From: Symsagittifera roscoffensis
Taxonomy: Eukaryota; Xenacoelomorpha; Acoela; Convolutidae
DNA: 64,000 bases
Direction of reading: 5' to 3'
Assembly (NCBI RefSeq): GCF_963678635.1
Contig: NC_087063.1
Span: 83,251,574 to 83,315,573, forward strand
Below the pieces are notes generated by a model. That model was not told the origin of the DNA. It did no database searches and was given only the letters and a program-made list of their open reading frames with translations. The first letter of the stretch is position 1. Every line of letters begins with the position of its first letter. Shown here piece by piece: positions 30,547 to 42,000 of the stretch. The position numbers and the translations under genes were made by a program.

Positions 30547-33500
30547 ACGTCGAATCCAGACAGCTACCCGGCTCCATCTTCTTTGCCGACCCGAGCTTGC
30601 TCGTCTTTTCGCCTGACTCCTGCGTCTGAGGTGAGATTAGCTTGTGCAACACACTCAACTTTGCCAGATCTTCATCTTCCGTTGGTGCTAGCCTCACTCG
30701 CTCGGTGGTTTCCTCGATCAGACTCGCGTGGGGATGTGGACACCAGGAGGGTCTTAATAGCTTCCATACCACTCCCAAGTTCGTGATTAACAAGCCATTT
30801 CCATCACCCATGTTCACTTCAACTCTCTTGTTCGAACGCGGTATGCTTACCACCTCTGGTGTTTTCTCAAGAATCAGGCCCAGGCCCGGCCCCTCTTTCT
30901 CTACCGTTTCTATTTCCATTATTCTTTCTGTCCAAAACTTCAGTAGCTCCGCCACCTCGTGGTTCCTGTTAGCGCCTCCTGTTTCTGAGTCTAAGAAGGG
31001 GTTGTAGGCTATTCCCATCACTCCTGACACGTATTGGTATTCCCCCTTCTCGCTGGGTCTCGAGTACTGCTCTGACGAGGCCAGGTTACGGTGAACATCA
31101 TGCTCTTCTTCGAACTTCTTATTATAAAATCTCCGTACCTCGTCTAGCTTTCTGTGGTTCTCTATGGACAGTCTGGAAACATCTTCTTTTTCTATACCAG
31201 TACTCTGATACACGTTTAAGATAATCGTTGAGACTCTTTTTTCCACAGTTTTACTTCCGCTTGCTCTCTGGTGGCATGCCAAGATGGTACTATCAGACAT
31301 CATTGACATTATCCATCTCAAGAAACATGTGGCATCCTTCCTCCTAGCCAGGCTCAAGCCTGAATTGTCCCTAGCCACGTGTTGCATCAATGCTTGATAC
31401 ACATCTAACTTTTTGCTTCCCAACTTCAGTCTATCATACGAGGTCAATGTCTCCAACTCTATTCCCACCAGACTCCAGGTGAACATTAGTTGTCCTGCAG
31501 TTCTAACGAAGGGATTCGCCATTAATGGTGGTGCTGATGAGGATGTCCTCATTGCCTCTTCAAAATGATCCTTCAACAAGTTCTGCCACGACCTCTTCAG
31601 CTGATTCGCCACTTCTATTTTATTAACCTCGGCCTTTTGCTGGGTGGCCCAATTGCGTCGCTTGCGAGCTACTCCACTGTCCAATTTCTTCAAGCAGTCC
31701 TCCATTTCCTTCAATGTCTCGAGGGCCACCCACCACGTCCGGGATGTGTTCCTCGTCTTGTTCCTCTCCAATGGATCACTCGTCACTTGCTTGACCGTGG
31801 CCTGGTGTGCCTTCGAGATCCATTCCTTGCCGACATCCACTTCCCATGTCTGTCCGTTCGTTGAACCTCTCTTTACGTTTATCTTCTGAGGCTTGAAGTC
31901 TTCCTCCGATGTCGAACTGGTGGAAACCTCTATTTCCCTCTCTACATCAAGTGGTCTTCTGAGCTCCGAGCTGCTCTTGTATGCCGCCGTCTTGCATCGA
32001 GCCAAAACCATGGGCGCCGTCTCTCTCAAGTTTCCTTCCGAAACAGCATCCACTGAAGGACTACCCAATCCCTCCACTTCTCTCTTCCTCTTGCGAGTCT
32101 TCACATCTCTGCTTGAGGGTGTTGTAGCTATCATCACTGATTCGACCTCTCTGTCTACCCCCAATCCTTCCAACTCTTGCCTCCCCCCTGCTCGAGCCTT
32201 AAGGATATTAGTACTTTTAATCATATTATTAGTCCCAACCTTATCCCTTTTTATATCATCAACTATTTTATCTACAGTTTTTTGTCTCAGAGTAGAGCTG
32301 TCCTCACATTTTTCTTCTCTAGTCTTCGATCGTGAATTTCTCAGCTCTACCAGCTTGCTCAGCAGCTCTTTTCTCGCCTTCTCATCCAGGCCCGTTCCTA
32401 TCAGAAGCGGTTCTCCAAATCTTACGACTGTGTCCCACAGTTCCTCCTTGAATTTGTCCAGCGTCGTCTCGCTGCCCGCTTCTTGATTGAATTCCTCCAA
32501 GAACTCCTGCCAAGCATCGTCCTTCAGGGACCCCAGGAATATGTCCCTGTTCCCTTCGAAAGTGTTCCTTTCCCTTTCCTCCGAGCTCAAGAGTATCATC
32601 CCCATATTGAAGATCTCATTTGCCAATGGCAATTCCAGATTCTTCCGGGGGGACGGATTCAGAGGTGGGGTGGCAGTATCTGCCCAATTCTCCTCGCTCA
32701 AGTCTTTCAACAGCTCTTGAGTGGTGAGTTCCTCCCCTGATGGCCCTGGTTCAGGTGTATTCCCCACTTCCATGTCTTCACCGGCTTCACTGAGAGTTTC
32801 ATCCATACTCTCTTCTTCTGACTCATGTCTCCTTCTCTCGAGAATTTTCTTAAACCGGTCCTCGACGGGTCCACTCCTCTTGTCTCCAGGCGTGTCCACT
32901 GACAGTGGTGATGGTGTCGTAGGGTCCAATTTCTTGTACTCCGTCAGGGCTACGTGCAGTTGACCTGCTGCATCTAGTTCTTTTCCCTCCTGTCTCACTT
33001 CCACCTGTTCTAAGCCATAGGGTGCCCTGTATTTTCTCGTTGCAAATTTCATGTCGTTCACCAATGCGACGTGCCCCTCCATCATGATCATCCTGCCATC
33101 ATCCCATATGGGTAGCATGTTCTCAAGTCCCTCCTGCTCAAGAGCTCTCAAGACCTTTCGCACCTCATATCCGGGGGGCTGCGAACCTCTCATCTTTTTC
33201 GCTTGCGTCGTCCACGAATTTAACTTCCCCTCGCTAGTATGGAAGTAGACCGCCGCCGTGTAGCCGATGAACAGGGGGTCCCAGCCATCAGTGAAAAACT
33301 TCTGCATTTCCTCCGTCGTCATCCTCGCCATTATGGAGGGAACTACCAAGGGGCTGTTCATTCCCAAGGTCATCCTCCTGACTATCGGGTACTCAGGCAT
33401 GGTGGCTGGGAGGATCTCTTTCTCCATTATGGCCTCCAGCTCCCTCTTGACCAGCGCAAAGCATTCCTTCCCAGCAGGAATCCTCAAGATCTCTCGTCCG

Positions 33501-36500
33501 TCTGCCGTCAATGGGTTCAAGTTCCAAAACTTGGGATACATTTCGATGGGGCCCTCTCGCTTGCCTCCCATTCTACATTGCATTTGCCCCCTGAAGTTGT
33601 ACACTATCAGCTCGGCATCTTTCACTTTTCCAAAGAGTACCGTGTTGCTCATTCGCGTTCTAAGCACCTCCTGCTGACACCAATTGAGCGCCGTCCCATC
33701 CAGTATGCTGATAAGACTCAAGTGCGTCACATAGTGACGATACGTTGTCACCAGGGGATCTGGGAATGCGTACGTCACTGCTGGACCATAAATGCAGGTC
33801 ACCACCTCCTCTAGGCCCCGGATTATCCCCATAGGGTCCGACGTCATTCCCAGGCATAAGTCCGTCAACAGAGGCATCCCTCTATTCATCTTCTTCCATT
33901 CTTCTCTCGAGGTTGGATTTTCATCTTCACCCGTCATGTGCCGATTCTGCATCATGAGGTATTGCACTAACAACGTCTTCAACCCTGCGGCACACTTGTA
34001 GGAGTAGGTTTCAATGCTCGAGTGGACTCTCCCCATAGACAGAGGCTCTCCATATTCCATCAATCGATGAAACGACACCAATTCCCCATGGGTCAAGAGT
34101 AATAGTGCCAGATACCCATCAACTCGAAGTGTTTCTACTCCTCGACTAAACATGTATGCTGGGCCCATGTTGAACAAGTATCTGGGGTAGACCAGATACA
34201 AAGCCAAGAGCAGGCTGATGGGCATGCCCAGTATCTCCTGCACGAAGGCTCCAAAGATAGTCGCCGTGGTGCCGAACATTCCTGCCATGAATTCCTTTTC
34301 CCAGCAAGGACTCAAGAACTTGAGAATCTCGTGATCCCTCCTAGTCCTCAGCTCACCCTTGGCGTGCTCTCTCCAGAACCCTCCAATCGTCACTTCATTG
34401 GCGGCCGAGACGAATCGAGCCACCGTCATGTCTCTTACTTCGGCCAGCTCCAATTGTTTCTCCAGAAAACTCCAGACTTGTTTCACGAGGGGTGGTGCTT
34501 CCTCCCTCGTCTTATTCGTGGCGTTCTCCAGCCTTGGTGTCAAAAATGGCCACCAGCCATTCTCTTGCGTCAAGCGATATTTCATCGATTCTAATTGCTT
34601 TTCCGTCTCAGCCACATTTCTTCTCTCGTTACTAGGACCTCTAGACTTGCTGGTGGAATTTGTGATCTTCACATCCATGCTCCGAAACCACAAACTGGCC
34701 GTCAATTGGCTTATCGCCGGGTGATCGTCCCCAATGACTGGGCTGAACTTAAATTGCCTGGCAAAGTTCGATATCTCTAGCAAGAGCACCTCGTCTAATA
34801 CGATCAGGATGTCGGCTAGTCCATAAAAGCCCCTCAGTGCATGAGATATGTCCGCCCATGCCGCCGCCAATTCTGACTTGCGAAGCCTCAGGTTCGATGG
34901 CTCCAACTCCCGATTGGGGGCTGCCATTAGAATCCGCCATTCGTTCCCCTCTGCTATTAGGATCAAGACCGCGTACACGAATTGTAGGGCAGGTGGCATA
35001 TTCGCGTATCCAGGGGATGTGGTGAACACCGCCTTCGTCTTGGATCCAAATCTCGAGACCACATTCTCCTGCACTTCATTCATCGCTGCAAACAACGCCT
35101 GAATGGCTTCCCATATCTTCCTCGAGGTCGGAATTTCATTGCCCTTTAGCTGCTCAAGAAGTCCCATCGCGTGCAGGTGATCATTCATTCCTGCAAACAA
35201 TAGCAACTCAGGCTCACAGGGCATCTCCGACTTTATTGCCACCACCAGAGTTAACATCTGGTTTAATTCAGCTCCTGGCAAAGAGTATATCAGAGTCTCC
35301 GGCCAGAACAACTTGGGAGACGTTCCTTCGAAGTCCGATCCCGCCACAATGACTACTCTCGCAGCAGCTGGATCTGCTCTATCATAAACTGCCAGGGTTT
35401 TGGCCAGCTGGGTGCTGCCACAGGGCTTCCCGTACCTGGGATCTTCCGCCAACTTCGAGCCTTCGTAAGCGGCATCTGGCAATTCCATTCCCCCCGGATT
35501 GAGTAGCTTGTCCACCACTTTCAACTGTGCCGGGGTCGCCAACCTGATCCTGGCGATGCTTGTTCGGTGTTTGGGGGGTTCCACTATGAGTCCAGGACTC
35601 CCCAACAGCTTGAGAGGTCTGTAGTTAATGGGTCCCATGATCGCTTTTGTGGGAATTCCGGTCAGATCTGCGGTCTCCATCAATTTTGTTCTCGAGAAGT
35701 GTGCCTCATGAGCTTTCAACCAGTCCACGCAATGATGTCTGTTTAAATCCTCGTGCGACACTCGTTCAATCCCCAGGGTCTCCGCCAATTCTCGCCTGCA
35801 TTCCAAACCCTCTAGGTCCAGTTCTTTCACCTTCTCAGGATATCTCAAGCGAGCGGTCTCCATAGATCTCTTTTCCCGCTTCTTCTCTGCCACTACCACA
35901 GAGGATATCGCCGAGCCTGGAGGTGTTGATGACGTCACCTCCTCAGACTCCATTGGCGTGACACTCTGCAATCTGGTCTGGTTGCTCCTCGAACTATCTC
36001 TAGTGTCAACTCTCGTTCCCAAGCGAGCAGACAAGACCCTTGAGGCAAGGAATGGTGGGTTCGGGGGTGGTCCTAACGTGAATTGGGCTGTCTCTAGCAG
36101 ATCCGCCTCTAGCGTGTTTATGCGTTCTTGGAAGACGTCGTTCAGCCACTCCGCTCCCCTTGGCCTATCGGAGTGGATTCCATCATTGGAGGTGTCTTCA
36201 GGGAATCCCTTTTTCTCCATGCGCTCCGCCACATCCAACAGTCTGACAGGGAGCACACTTTTCCGGTGGATATCTCGGATCACCTTGTTTAGGTTCCGCA
36301 CCTTCTCGTTCATCTCCAAGGCGTGCTGGTCAAACATCATGTTGTAGGGGATGGTACATACCGTCAACAGGATGGGGCCCATCTGGATCCTCAGCTCCTC
36401 AAGAAGGCAACTCATCTTGTCGTGCAGCCTCGTTATTTTCCTTGCTTCTCCCCTTGATACATCGTTAGTTCCGATCATCAAGGTCACCGTGTACACTTTA

Positions 36501-37861
36501 GTCATCCCTAGCATCTCAAGCGTCGCCAACATCTGTGGCGTGGCCGCTCCAGCGAAACTCAAGATTCCTGTCTGCCAGTGCGACCGGATCCGGGTCAACA
36601 CCCGCACCAGGCTGTCCCCTATGATCAGGTGGACCGCACCTTCTGGCACGCGGGGTTGCGCAAGATACTCCACCCAGGCTGCATCATGAAAGCAGTCCCT
36701 CCTGGCTTTCTGTTCCGCATTCCAATCCAGCCGATTGTGCCTGTGGTACCTCCCCTCTGTATTTTTCTTATAACTCGAGATCACGACGCTCCTGACCGGC
36801 TGTTCCCTCCAAGTCGGGGGAAGCTCCGGTCTTGCCGAACTTTCACGACTTTTCTGCCGTAATTTCTCGCCCAGCTCTTTCAGACGCGATGAGCCGCCGC
36901 TCACCTGACTGTCACTCGAGGTCGAGGTTGGGGTATATCCCGGCAGCACCACATCCATCAGCGGGCGTACGGGTTGCGTCTCTAGGCTACGCAAGGAAGA
37001 CGTTGCGTCATTCGGTATCCAGACTTCCAACCCTTCACTCATGTGTTCCCGGGCCTCGCGGTCAAGGTTGAACCGTGCTCTTGCTCTGGGGACTTCATCC
37101 ACCTCCATGCGTGACTCTGGTCTCGAGCTGGTAACCACTCGCTCTTTCGGCCTGGCTCCCTTTTGTGCGTCAAGTTCGCGTTGTCGTTGTTCTATTCTCT
37201 CCAACTCCGACTTCAGTTGTTCACAATTCGCGGCATTCTCCCGCACCCTTAGCTCCTGCTGATGTTCAGCCTTTAGCATCTCAAGCAACCTCAGAGTCTG
37301 ATCTCGCTCGTTGACCGCCTGGTCCCTTTCCAGCTGAACCTTCTCTCGATCCAGCTTTGCCTGATCCCGATCGAGGTTCGCCTTATTCCTTTCCTTCTGC
37401 GTCTTTTCGAGCTCTTTCTTTAGAACACCAAGATCCGGGAATGCCTCGGTCGTCTGTTGTGCTCGCGTCATCGATAGCACCTTATTCGAGCTTTGGCCTG
37501 TAGATCTTGCTGTTGGCCTAGTTGGTAGTGGGAATTCCCCTGCGCCATATTCGGTATTGTTACTCAGGCCAGGATTCCTTGCCAAGTCAAAGCCCCTTAC
37601 TCCTCCATCCACATTCCAAGACAACCATCTGGTCTGTTCTTGGTTTGATATACCCTCGGTGGTGTAGCCGATCATCAAGACAGCCTCCGTCGCAGACTCC
37701 CTGCATTCACCCTGGTCTTCCAACTGGAGGATGGCATTCAGCATTACCGCCATTCTCTCGTCTATCTGGGTATAGTCCAGGTCCCTCAGGCGTCTGTACA
37801 GCTCATCAAGAGTAGGCTTCTTCAGGGCAGCGGGCATGGACTTCCAGAATCTGTCTGCCAT
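30482..37861 (-). CDS. ORF3 of element B: giant protein with coiled coil and SGNH hydrolase
   Basis: This is an uninterrupted 2,459-codon frame, the best-preserved ORF3 in the window. It has an N-terminal conserved region, a heptad coiled coil at ~150-245 (repeated LDRDQAKLDRE-like units), and SGNH hydrolase at ~405-590 with GDS (S417), AGAA, GTND and DGIH blocks. A second conserved domain lies at ~820-1040 with AGSDF and AGMNDHLH. Hydrophobic helices follow near 1190-1230, then the GMPLLTDL and IYGPAVTYAFPD block, acidic and basic linkers, and a C-X4-C-X6-C-X4-C motif near the end. The ATG at 37,861 follows a splice acceptor by 232 bases, and the frame is closed upstream. It is probably expressed from a spliced mRNA. 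Beyond the SGNH domain the function is unknown. A frameshift near 30,500 cuts off the C-terminal ~490 residues. Confidence 0.87.
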   Translation of the reverse strand: MADRFWKSMPAALKKPTLDELYRRLRDLDYTQIDERMAVMLNAILQLEDQGECRESATEAVLMIGYTTEGISNQEQTRWLSWNVDGGVRGFDLARNPGLSNNTEYGAGEFPLPTRPTARSTGQSSNKVLSMTRAQQTTEAFPDLGVLKKELEKTQKERNKANLDRDQAKLDREKVQLERDQAVNERDQTLRLLEMLKAEHQQELRVRENAANCEQLKSELERIEQRQRELDAQKGARPKERVVTSSRPESRMEVDEVPRARARFNLDREAREHMSEGLEVWIPNDATSSLRSLETQPVRPLMDVVLPGYTPTSTSSDSQVSGGSSRLKELGEKLRQKSRESSARPELPPTWREQPVRSVVISSYKKNTEGRYHRHNRLDWNAEQKARRDCFHDAAWVEYLAQPRVPEGAVHLIIGDSLVRVLTRIRSHWQTGILSFAGAATPQMLATLEMLGMTKVYTVTLMIGTNDVSRGEARKITRLHDKMSCLLEELRIQMGPILLTVCTIPYNMMFDQHALEMNEKVRNLNKVIRDIHRKSVLPVRLLDVAERMEKKGFPEDTSNDGIHSDRPRGAEWLNDVFQERINTLEADLLETAQFTLGPPPNPPFLASRVLSARLGTRVDTRDSSRSNQTRLQSVTPMESEEVTSSTPPGSAISSVVVAEKKREKRSMETARLRYPEKVKELDLEGLECRRELAETLGIERVSHEDLNRHHCVDWLKAHEAHFSRTKLMETADLTGIPTKAIMGPINYRPLKLLGSPGLIVEPPKHRTSIARIRLATPAQLKVVDKLLNPGGMELPDAAYEGSKLAEDPRYGKPCGSTQLAKTLAVYDRADPAAARVVIVAGSDFEGTSPKLFWPETLIYSLPGAELNQMLTLVVAIKSEMPCEPELLLFAGMNDHLHAMGLLEQLKGNEIPTSRKIWEAIQALFAAMNEVQENVVSRFGSKTKAVFTTSPGYANMPPALQFVYAVLILIAEGNEWRILMAAPNRELEPSNLRLRKSELAAAWADISHALRGFYGLADILIVLDEVLLLEISNFARQFKFSPVIGDDHPAISQLTASLWFRSMDVKITNSTSKSRGPSNERRNVAETEKQLESMKYRLTQENGWWPFLTPRLENATNKTREEAPPLVKQVWSFLEKQLELAEVRDMTVARFVSAANEVTIGGFWREHAKGELRTRRDHEILKFLSPCWEKEFMAGMFGTTATIFGAFVQEILGMPISLLLALYLVYPRYLFNMGPAYMFSRGVETLRVDGYLALLLLTHGELVSFHRLMEYGEPLSMGRVHSSIETYSYKCAAGLKTLLVQYLMMQNRHMTGEDENPTSREEWKKMNRGMPLLTDLCLGMTSDPMGIIRGLEEVVTCIYGPAVTYAFPDPLVTTYRHYVTHLSLISILDGTALNWCQQEVLRTRMSNTVLFGKVKDAELIVYNFRGQMQCRMGGKREGPIEMYPKFWNLNPLTADGREILRIPAGKECFALVKRELEAIMEKEILPATMPEYPIVRRMTLGMNSPLVVPSIMARMTTEEMQKFFTDGWDPLFIGYTAAVYFHTSEGKLNSWTTQAKKMRGSQPPGYEVRKVLRALEQEGLENMLPIWDDGRMIMMEGHVALVNDMKFATRKYRAPYGLEQVEVRQEGKELDAAGQLHVALTEYKKLDPTTPSPLSVDTPGDKRSGPVEDRFKKILERRRHESEEESMDETLSEAGEDMEVGNTPEPGPSGEELTTQELLKDLSEENWADTATPPLNPSPRKNLELPLANEIFNMGMILLSSEERERNTFEGNRDIFLGSLKDDAWQEFLEEFNQEAGSETTLDKFKEELWDTVVRFGEPLLIGTGLDEKARKELLSKLVELRNSRSKTREEKCEDSSTLRQKTVDKIVDDIKRDKVGTNNMIKSTNILKARAGGRQELEGLGVDREVESVMIATTPSSRDVKTRKRKREVEGLGSPSVDAVSEGNLRETAPMVLARCKTAAYKSSSELRRPLDVEREIEVSTSSTSEEDFKPQKINVKRGSTNGQTWEVDVGKEWISKAHQATVKQVTSDPLERNKTRNTSRTWWVALETLKEMEDCLKKLDSGVARKRRNWATQQKAEVNKIEVANQLKRSWQNLLKDHFEEAMRTSSSAPPLMANPFVRTAGQLMFTWSLVGIELETLTSYDRLKLGSKKLDVYQALMQHVARDNSGLSLARRKDATCFLRWIMSMMSDSTILACHQRASGSKTVEKRVSTIILNVYQSTGIEKEDVSRLSIENHRKLDEVRRFYNKKFEEEHDVHRNLASSEQYSRPSEKGEYQYVSGVMGIAYNPFLDSETGGANRNHEVAELLKFWTERIMEIETVEKEGPGLGLILEKTPEVVSIPRSNKRVEVNMGDGNGLLITNLGVVWKLLRPSWCPHPHASLIEETTERVRLAPTEDEDLAKLSVLHKLISPQTQESGEKTSKLGSAKKMEPGSCLDSTCGNGEHTCDGRSCVRRPGHLV

Positions 37862-38384
37862 TCTTTGTGACTTCGGGATGTATACAGGTATGCGTTAACC
37901 AGCTCAAGAATTACCTTACCAGCTCAAGAATTACCTTACCGACTCAAGTATTACCCAACTCAAGAATTCTCTAGAAATGTTCCCTTGCAAACACTTGCTG
38001 TAGGTGTCGATTATCGCGAGTTCAATCAAGATTTCTCTTTCTGTCTCTCGCTTGAGTGTAGTTGGATTTTCAACTTTGTTTTTCAAACTTGATCTGAAAA
38101 CAGAAACCACATTAAGACCTAACATGTCATGCTCCTAACCTAGAAACCCCCCCTTTTTTACCAGTATGGTTAAAATCTTATCATTTTCATTCTGTTTAAA
38201 ACGATTTAATTGGAATTTCCTTAAAAGCATGCAGATTCATTTTATGTTTTAGCACCGTTAATTCTTTTTAAAATTTAATTGTCATGCCAATCACGTCTTA
38301 AGATCTTTCATTGTCATGCCGCACCCCAGTACCTAACTCAAGACTCCTCCCTCACACTCAACTCGAGACCCCCGTGTCCCCAAC
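37862..38384 (-). other. Spacer between pol/macro and ORF3 of element B
   Basis: This non-coding spacer includes, on the minus strand, a run AAAAAAGGGGGGG near 38,145-38,160, the putative splice acceptor at 38,094, and two exact 20-bp repeats plus a partial third (37901-37960), each containing CTCAAGAATTACC on the plus strand. The repeats correspond to the 24-bp repeats at the same place in element C. Confidence 0.7.
38094..38107 (-). promoter_or_regulatory. Putative 3' splice site for ORF3 mRNA (element B)
   Basis: On the minus strand TTTCTGTTTTCAG precedes ATCAAGTTTG. The AG is at 38095-38094, 232 bases before the ORF3 ATG. It is the positional equivalent of the sites in A and C. Confidence 0.55.
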
Positions 38385-39043
38385 TCAGGCGATGCTCAAG
38401 TAGTATTTTTTGTGCAGATACACCATTATCTCAGTTTCTGCAAAGACTACATGTAGGATAGCGTACAATTCCCTCGAGCTCAGTTTGCCCCTGTTTGGGT
38501 CATACACCGGCATTGAGACCTCCGTTATTCCTCTTTCAGTCATGAAGTCTCGTAGTCTTGTTAGTGCCAACATCACGTGTTCGGGATCAATTGTGTTCCT
38601 GTCATTGACCCTCGTCACTAGGAAGCACAGATATTTGCCAGGGACTTGTGCTACTGATGGTGGAAGCGCTGCCATCCCTCCTAGTCCTGGTCTCTGTCTG
38701 AACAGAAACTCCACGTTCTGGTACTCTCTTCTGAAGTCAGCTTCCAATCTTGATTTGAAACTCATGTCCGCCGTGATGCAGATCGCGCTAGTCCTGTTTG
38801 ACAGGATGAAGTCACTATCCGTTATCATGATGTTCTCCGAGTACTCATTGGGTATTTCAAATTTCGTTTTGAAATTCCGACCTATGGTAGGCTCCGGCTC
38901 TTCTTCTTCCAGTTCCAATTCGCTTGTTTCTCTCACTTCCTTGAGCTTCTTTATCATCAAATTTTCGGTGTGGGTAAGTCCTACCCCCACTCCCCGGACA
39001 AAAATATTTATCGACGTCCCCGTCGATGTTGTCGGGCTGAATT
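38385..39043 (-). pseudogene. Macro-like domain of element B pol, frame-shifted
   Basis: About 215 codons are homologous to the end of the element A pol ORF: FVRGVGVGLTHTENL, the TDSDFILSNRT loop, CITADMSFKSRLEADFRREY, MAALPPS, KYLCFLVTRV, and the final VYLHKKYYLSIA. The order of strands resembles the OARD1/POA1 class of macro domain, which binds ADP-ribose and removes it from proteins or metabolites. The loop that is normally glycine-rich reads DPNRG. In A this domain is fused in frame to pol; here it is one base out of frame with the pol ORF ending at 39,008. C shows one more base in this stretch, so a one-base deletion near 39,030 is likely. Confidence 0.75.
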
Positions 39044-42000
39044 GTCCTGAGGAATATCCAGTGGCCTGTCTGTTGCCGTCCATCCGAAAAGAGGGTCCTC
39101 TGTCTTCATGTAATTTGCCGCTGATACATCGACTTGTTGAATGCTTTGTCCTTCGTGGCTCTCGTCTTTGACATCGCGCATCCACTCTAGTATCCTCAAG
39201 TTCGTGTTCTCCCTCCTCTCTATCTCACTCTGCTCGAGATCCGTCTCTAATTCCGGCGTCGAGTGGTCTTCCTGCGGATAGTGTCCACCATCGTCAATGA
39301 CCTGCCATTCCTCTCCGGCTTCCAGTTCGCCTGCGCTCAGTAGTTCCTCGCCCAATTTGTCTGGCTGTATCTTATCGATCAAGAAGTCATCCCCGTACCT
39401 GTTGTACCTCATGCCGGTCCGTTTACGATTGCCAGTCCTGGTTTCCGGTGGTGTCGGTCGATCCGGCTCCATCCACTTCGGCACCTCATCTTGCTCCGGG
39501 TCGTTCCAGTCTTCTTCTACAAATGATCCTGCATCAGACTCCCCTCCTATCTTTTCGTTGTCGTCCAGGCTCAAGTTTTCATTACCATCATTTTTCTCTC
39601 TGGTGCCTTTTTCATTCACTTCACACGCTGGCTCTACCACCAGGTACTCAAGACCCTCCATGTCCTTCGGTATGCACCAATCCTCTGGGGACGGGACGTG
39701 AGGCTTCAGATTTTCATAATGTGCCGCTCGCCCAGTACTCAAGCGATAGAACCGTCCTTGTTGATGAACCTCCGTTATCATGAATGGTCCCCTCCCTTTC
39801 TTGAGTAGTTTCTTTGTTCCCTTGGGCGGTATGACATTTCGGAAGACCCACACGTATTGGCCCACTTCATATGGCTTTGCTCGTAATATTTTTTCGTCAT
39901 ATTTCCTGCGTTGCCTCATTTGCGCTTGCGCCGTGTTCCTCCTGCATAGCTCGTTCAACTCCTGTTGTCTTTTGATCGCTTCTTTCACGTACGCCTGAGG
40001 TGACGTCCTTTTCCCTTCGTATTTCGGGTAAAAAAATGTCAGAGGCATTGCTCTCTCCCTGCCCGTCAACATCATGAAAGGACTGATGCCCGTCGTTGAG
40101 TGCTGTGTACTGTTGTAGGCTCCTACTACCTGTGGCAGATATTTGTCCCAGTCCGTCATGTATCTTGAGCAGTACACCCTTAACATGTTGACCAGTGTCC
40201 TGTTTTGTCTCTCTACCAACCCATTGGTCCGTGGATGATAGGTCGTCGAGTGTGCTTGAGCAATGTGCGATCTCTTCATCAATTCTTTTGTCAAGTCCCC
40301 CACGAAAGCTTTGCCGTTGTCCGACTGGGAAGTCATTGGACAACCATACCGCGATATCCAATGCGTTATCAGATGATCACATGTCTCTTCGGCCGAGGCT
40401 GTCTGGCACGGAACCGCTTCCGCCAACTTTGTGAAGTGATCTATTATAACCAGTATCTGGTTATATCCCGACTCTGTCATGCAGATTTTTTGATGGTCTA
40501 TCTGCACCACTTCATTGAACTCTGAGCTCTCAACGGACTTGAGGGGAAACGTCATCTTCCTTGGGTCTTTTACCTGGAGACATGCCAGGCAGGCATTCAC
40601 CCATCTCTCGCAAGCTTTTCTCATTCCTGGCCAATCAAACCTGTGAAGTATCCTTTGTTGTACTTTGTCTATCCCCTGGTGGCCCATCTGGTCGTGTGAT
40701 CTGAAAAGCACCTCCGTCTGGTACAATTGTGGTAGTATGATGAGGTTGTGTTTGTGTAATATCTTTTCCTCATCTCTCCTCTTGCACGCTACCACCCCAT
40801 CAGCTGTGTGATAAAGTAAGTCTTTCTTTTCTTTGTAGAACTGGCTCAAGATCTTGTAGCTGTGTTCCTCAAGTTCCCCCTTCTCCTTGACCCCCGACTG
40901 GATCCATTTGGAGAGGTTACTTGTCATTTTGTCATTCTTCTGGGCTCTTATTAGGTCTGACAGCCTATATCTCGCCTTGACATGCTCCTTTAGCGCCATG
41001 ATCTGTCCATTCATCTCACCAGGGTTGTGGATGTCATCACTCAGTTTCACGCATATCATCCTTTTCACGATTTTCATATCATCTTCTGGCACCAGATTTG
41101 TTCTGATGTTTGAGTTGCATGATAGTTCCCTGAATGGTTTCCTTGCGACCGCAATTTTCTCAAGTTCCTCACCACCTCGCATCTCCTGTATGTCCATGTT
41201 GTATGTTCCTGAAGATGGATCCGTCTGTAACTCCCTGTCGTGGTGCCTTGTCTTCTCTTCCGCCAATATCATGCACAGACTGTCTTGGTTTTCGCTGCTC
41301 TCATCCGAGTCTTCATCCCATCCTTCACGCTCCCCGGACAATTTTCCTTCTCCGGTTCCTTCTTCCGTGAACCTGGAACACTCCCCGGACTCTTGACCTA
41401 GTCCCAGGTGTTCAGTATCTTCTTTGAACGTCACTTTCTTTTTCCTAACCTTGGTCTGCTCCAGAATGTCTTCGGGGACTTTGTCAACTAGTGACCGCAC
41501 GACATCTTTGCTGTCAGTGACGCTTCCTCTTGATGAGTCAGTATCGTTCACTGTCTCTTTTCTCCGAAGTATAGTGAATTCCGTTTTCTCTTGACCCTTC
41601 TCTTGGATCACGGGCTTATCATCTGATAGTTTCTCGAGCAACCTCATTAAGTCATCATCTATCTGTGCAGTTCCTGCTTCCACCTGGTTAAGATCATAGC
41701 CTTTTGCCTTGAGCGTCTCCTTCACGATCTTCGACTTGAGTATAATCTCAATCGGAATCCCCTTGCTCTTCTTCAAGATGGTCTTCTCTGGAGGCTCTTT
41801 AGGCAATTCAGGATGATCTTCTATCGGTTTGCCTGACTTGTCCAGCCATCTCGTGAGTGGAAGACTGTCGTACGTTTCCTTGTCCATAAATGAGAAGCCA
41901 TCTTTGATTTCAGGTCTGTCTGCTTCTCTTTGCTCTTGTCTCTCATAGAACTCCGTCTTCTTACTCAAGCTGTCGGCATTCTGATGTTTATCTCGCGTTC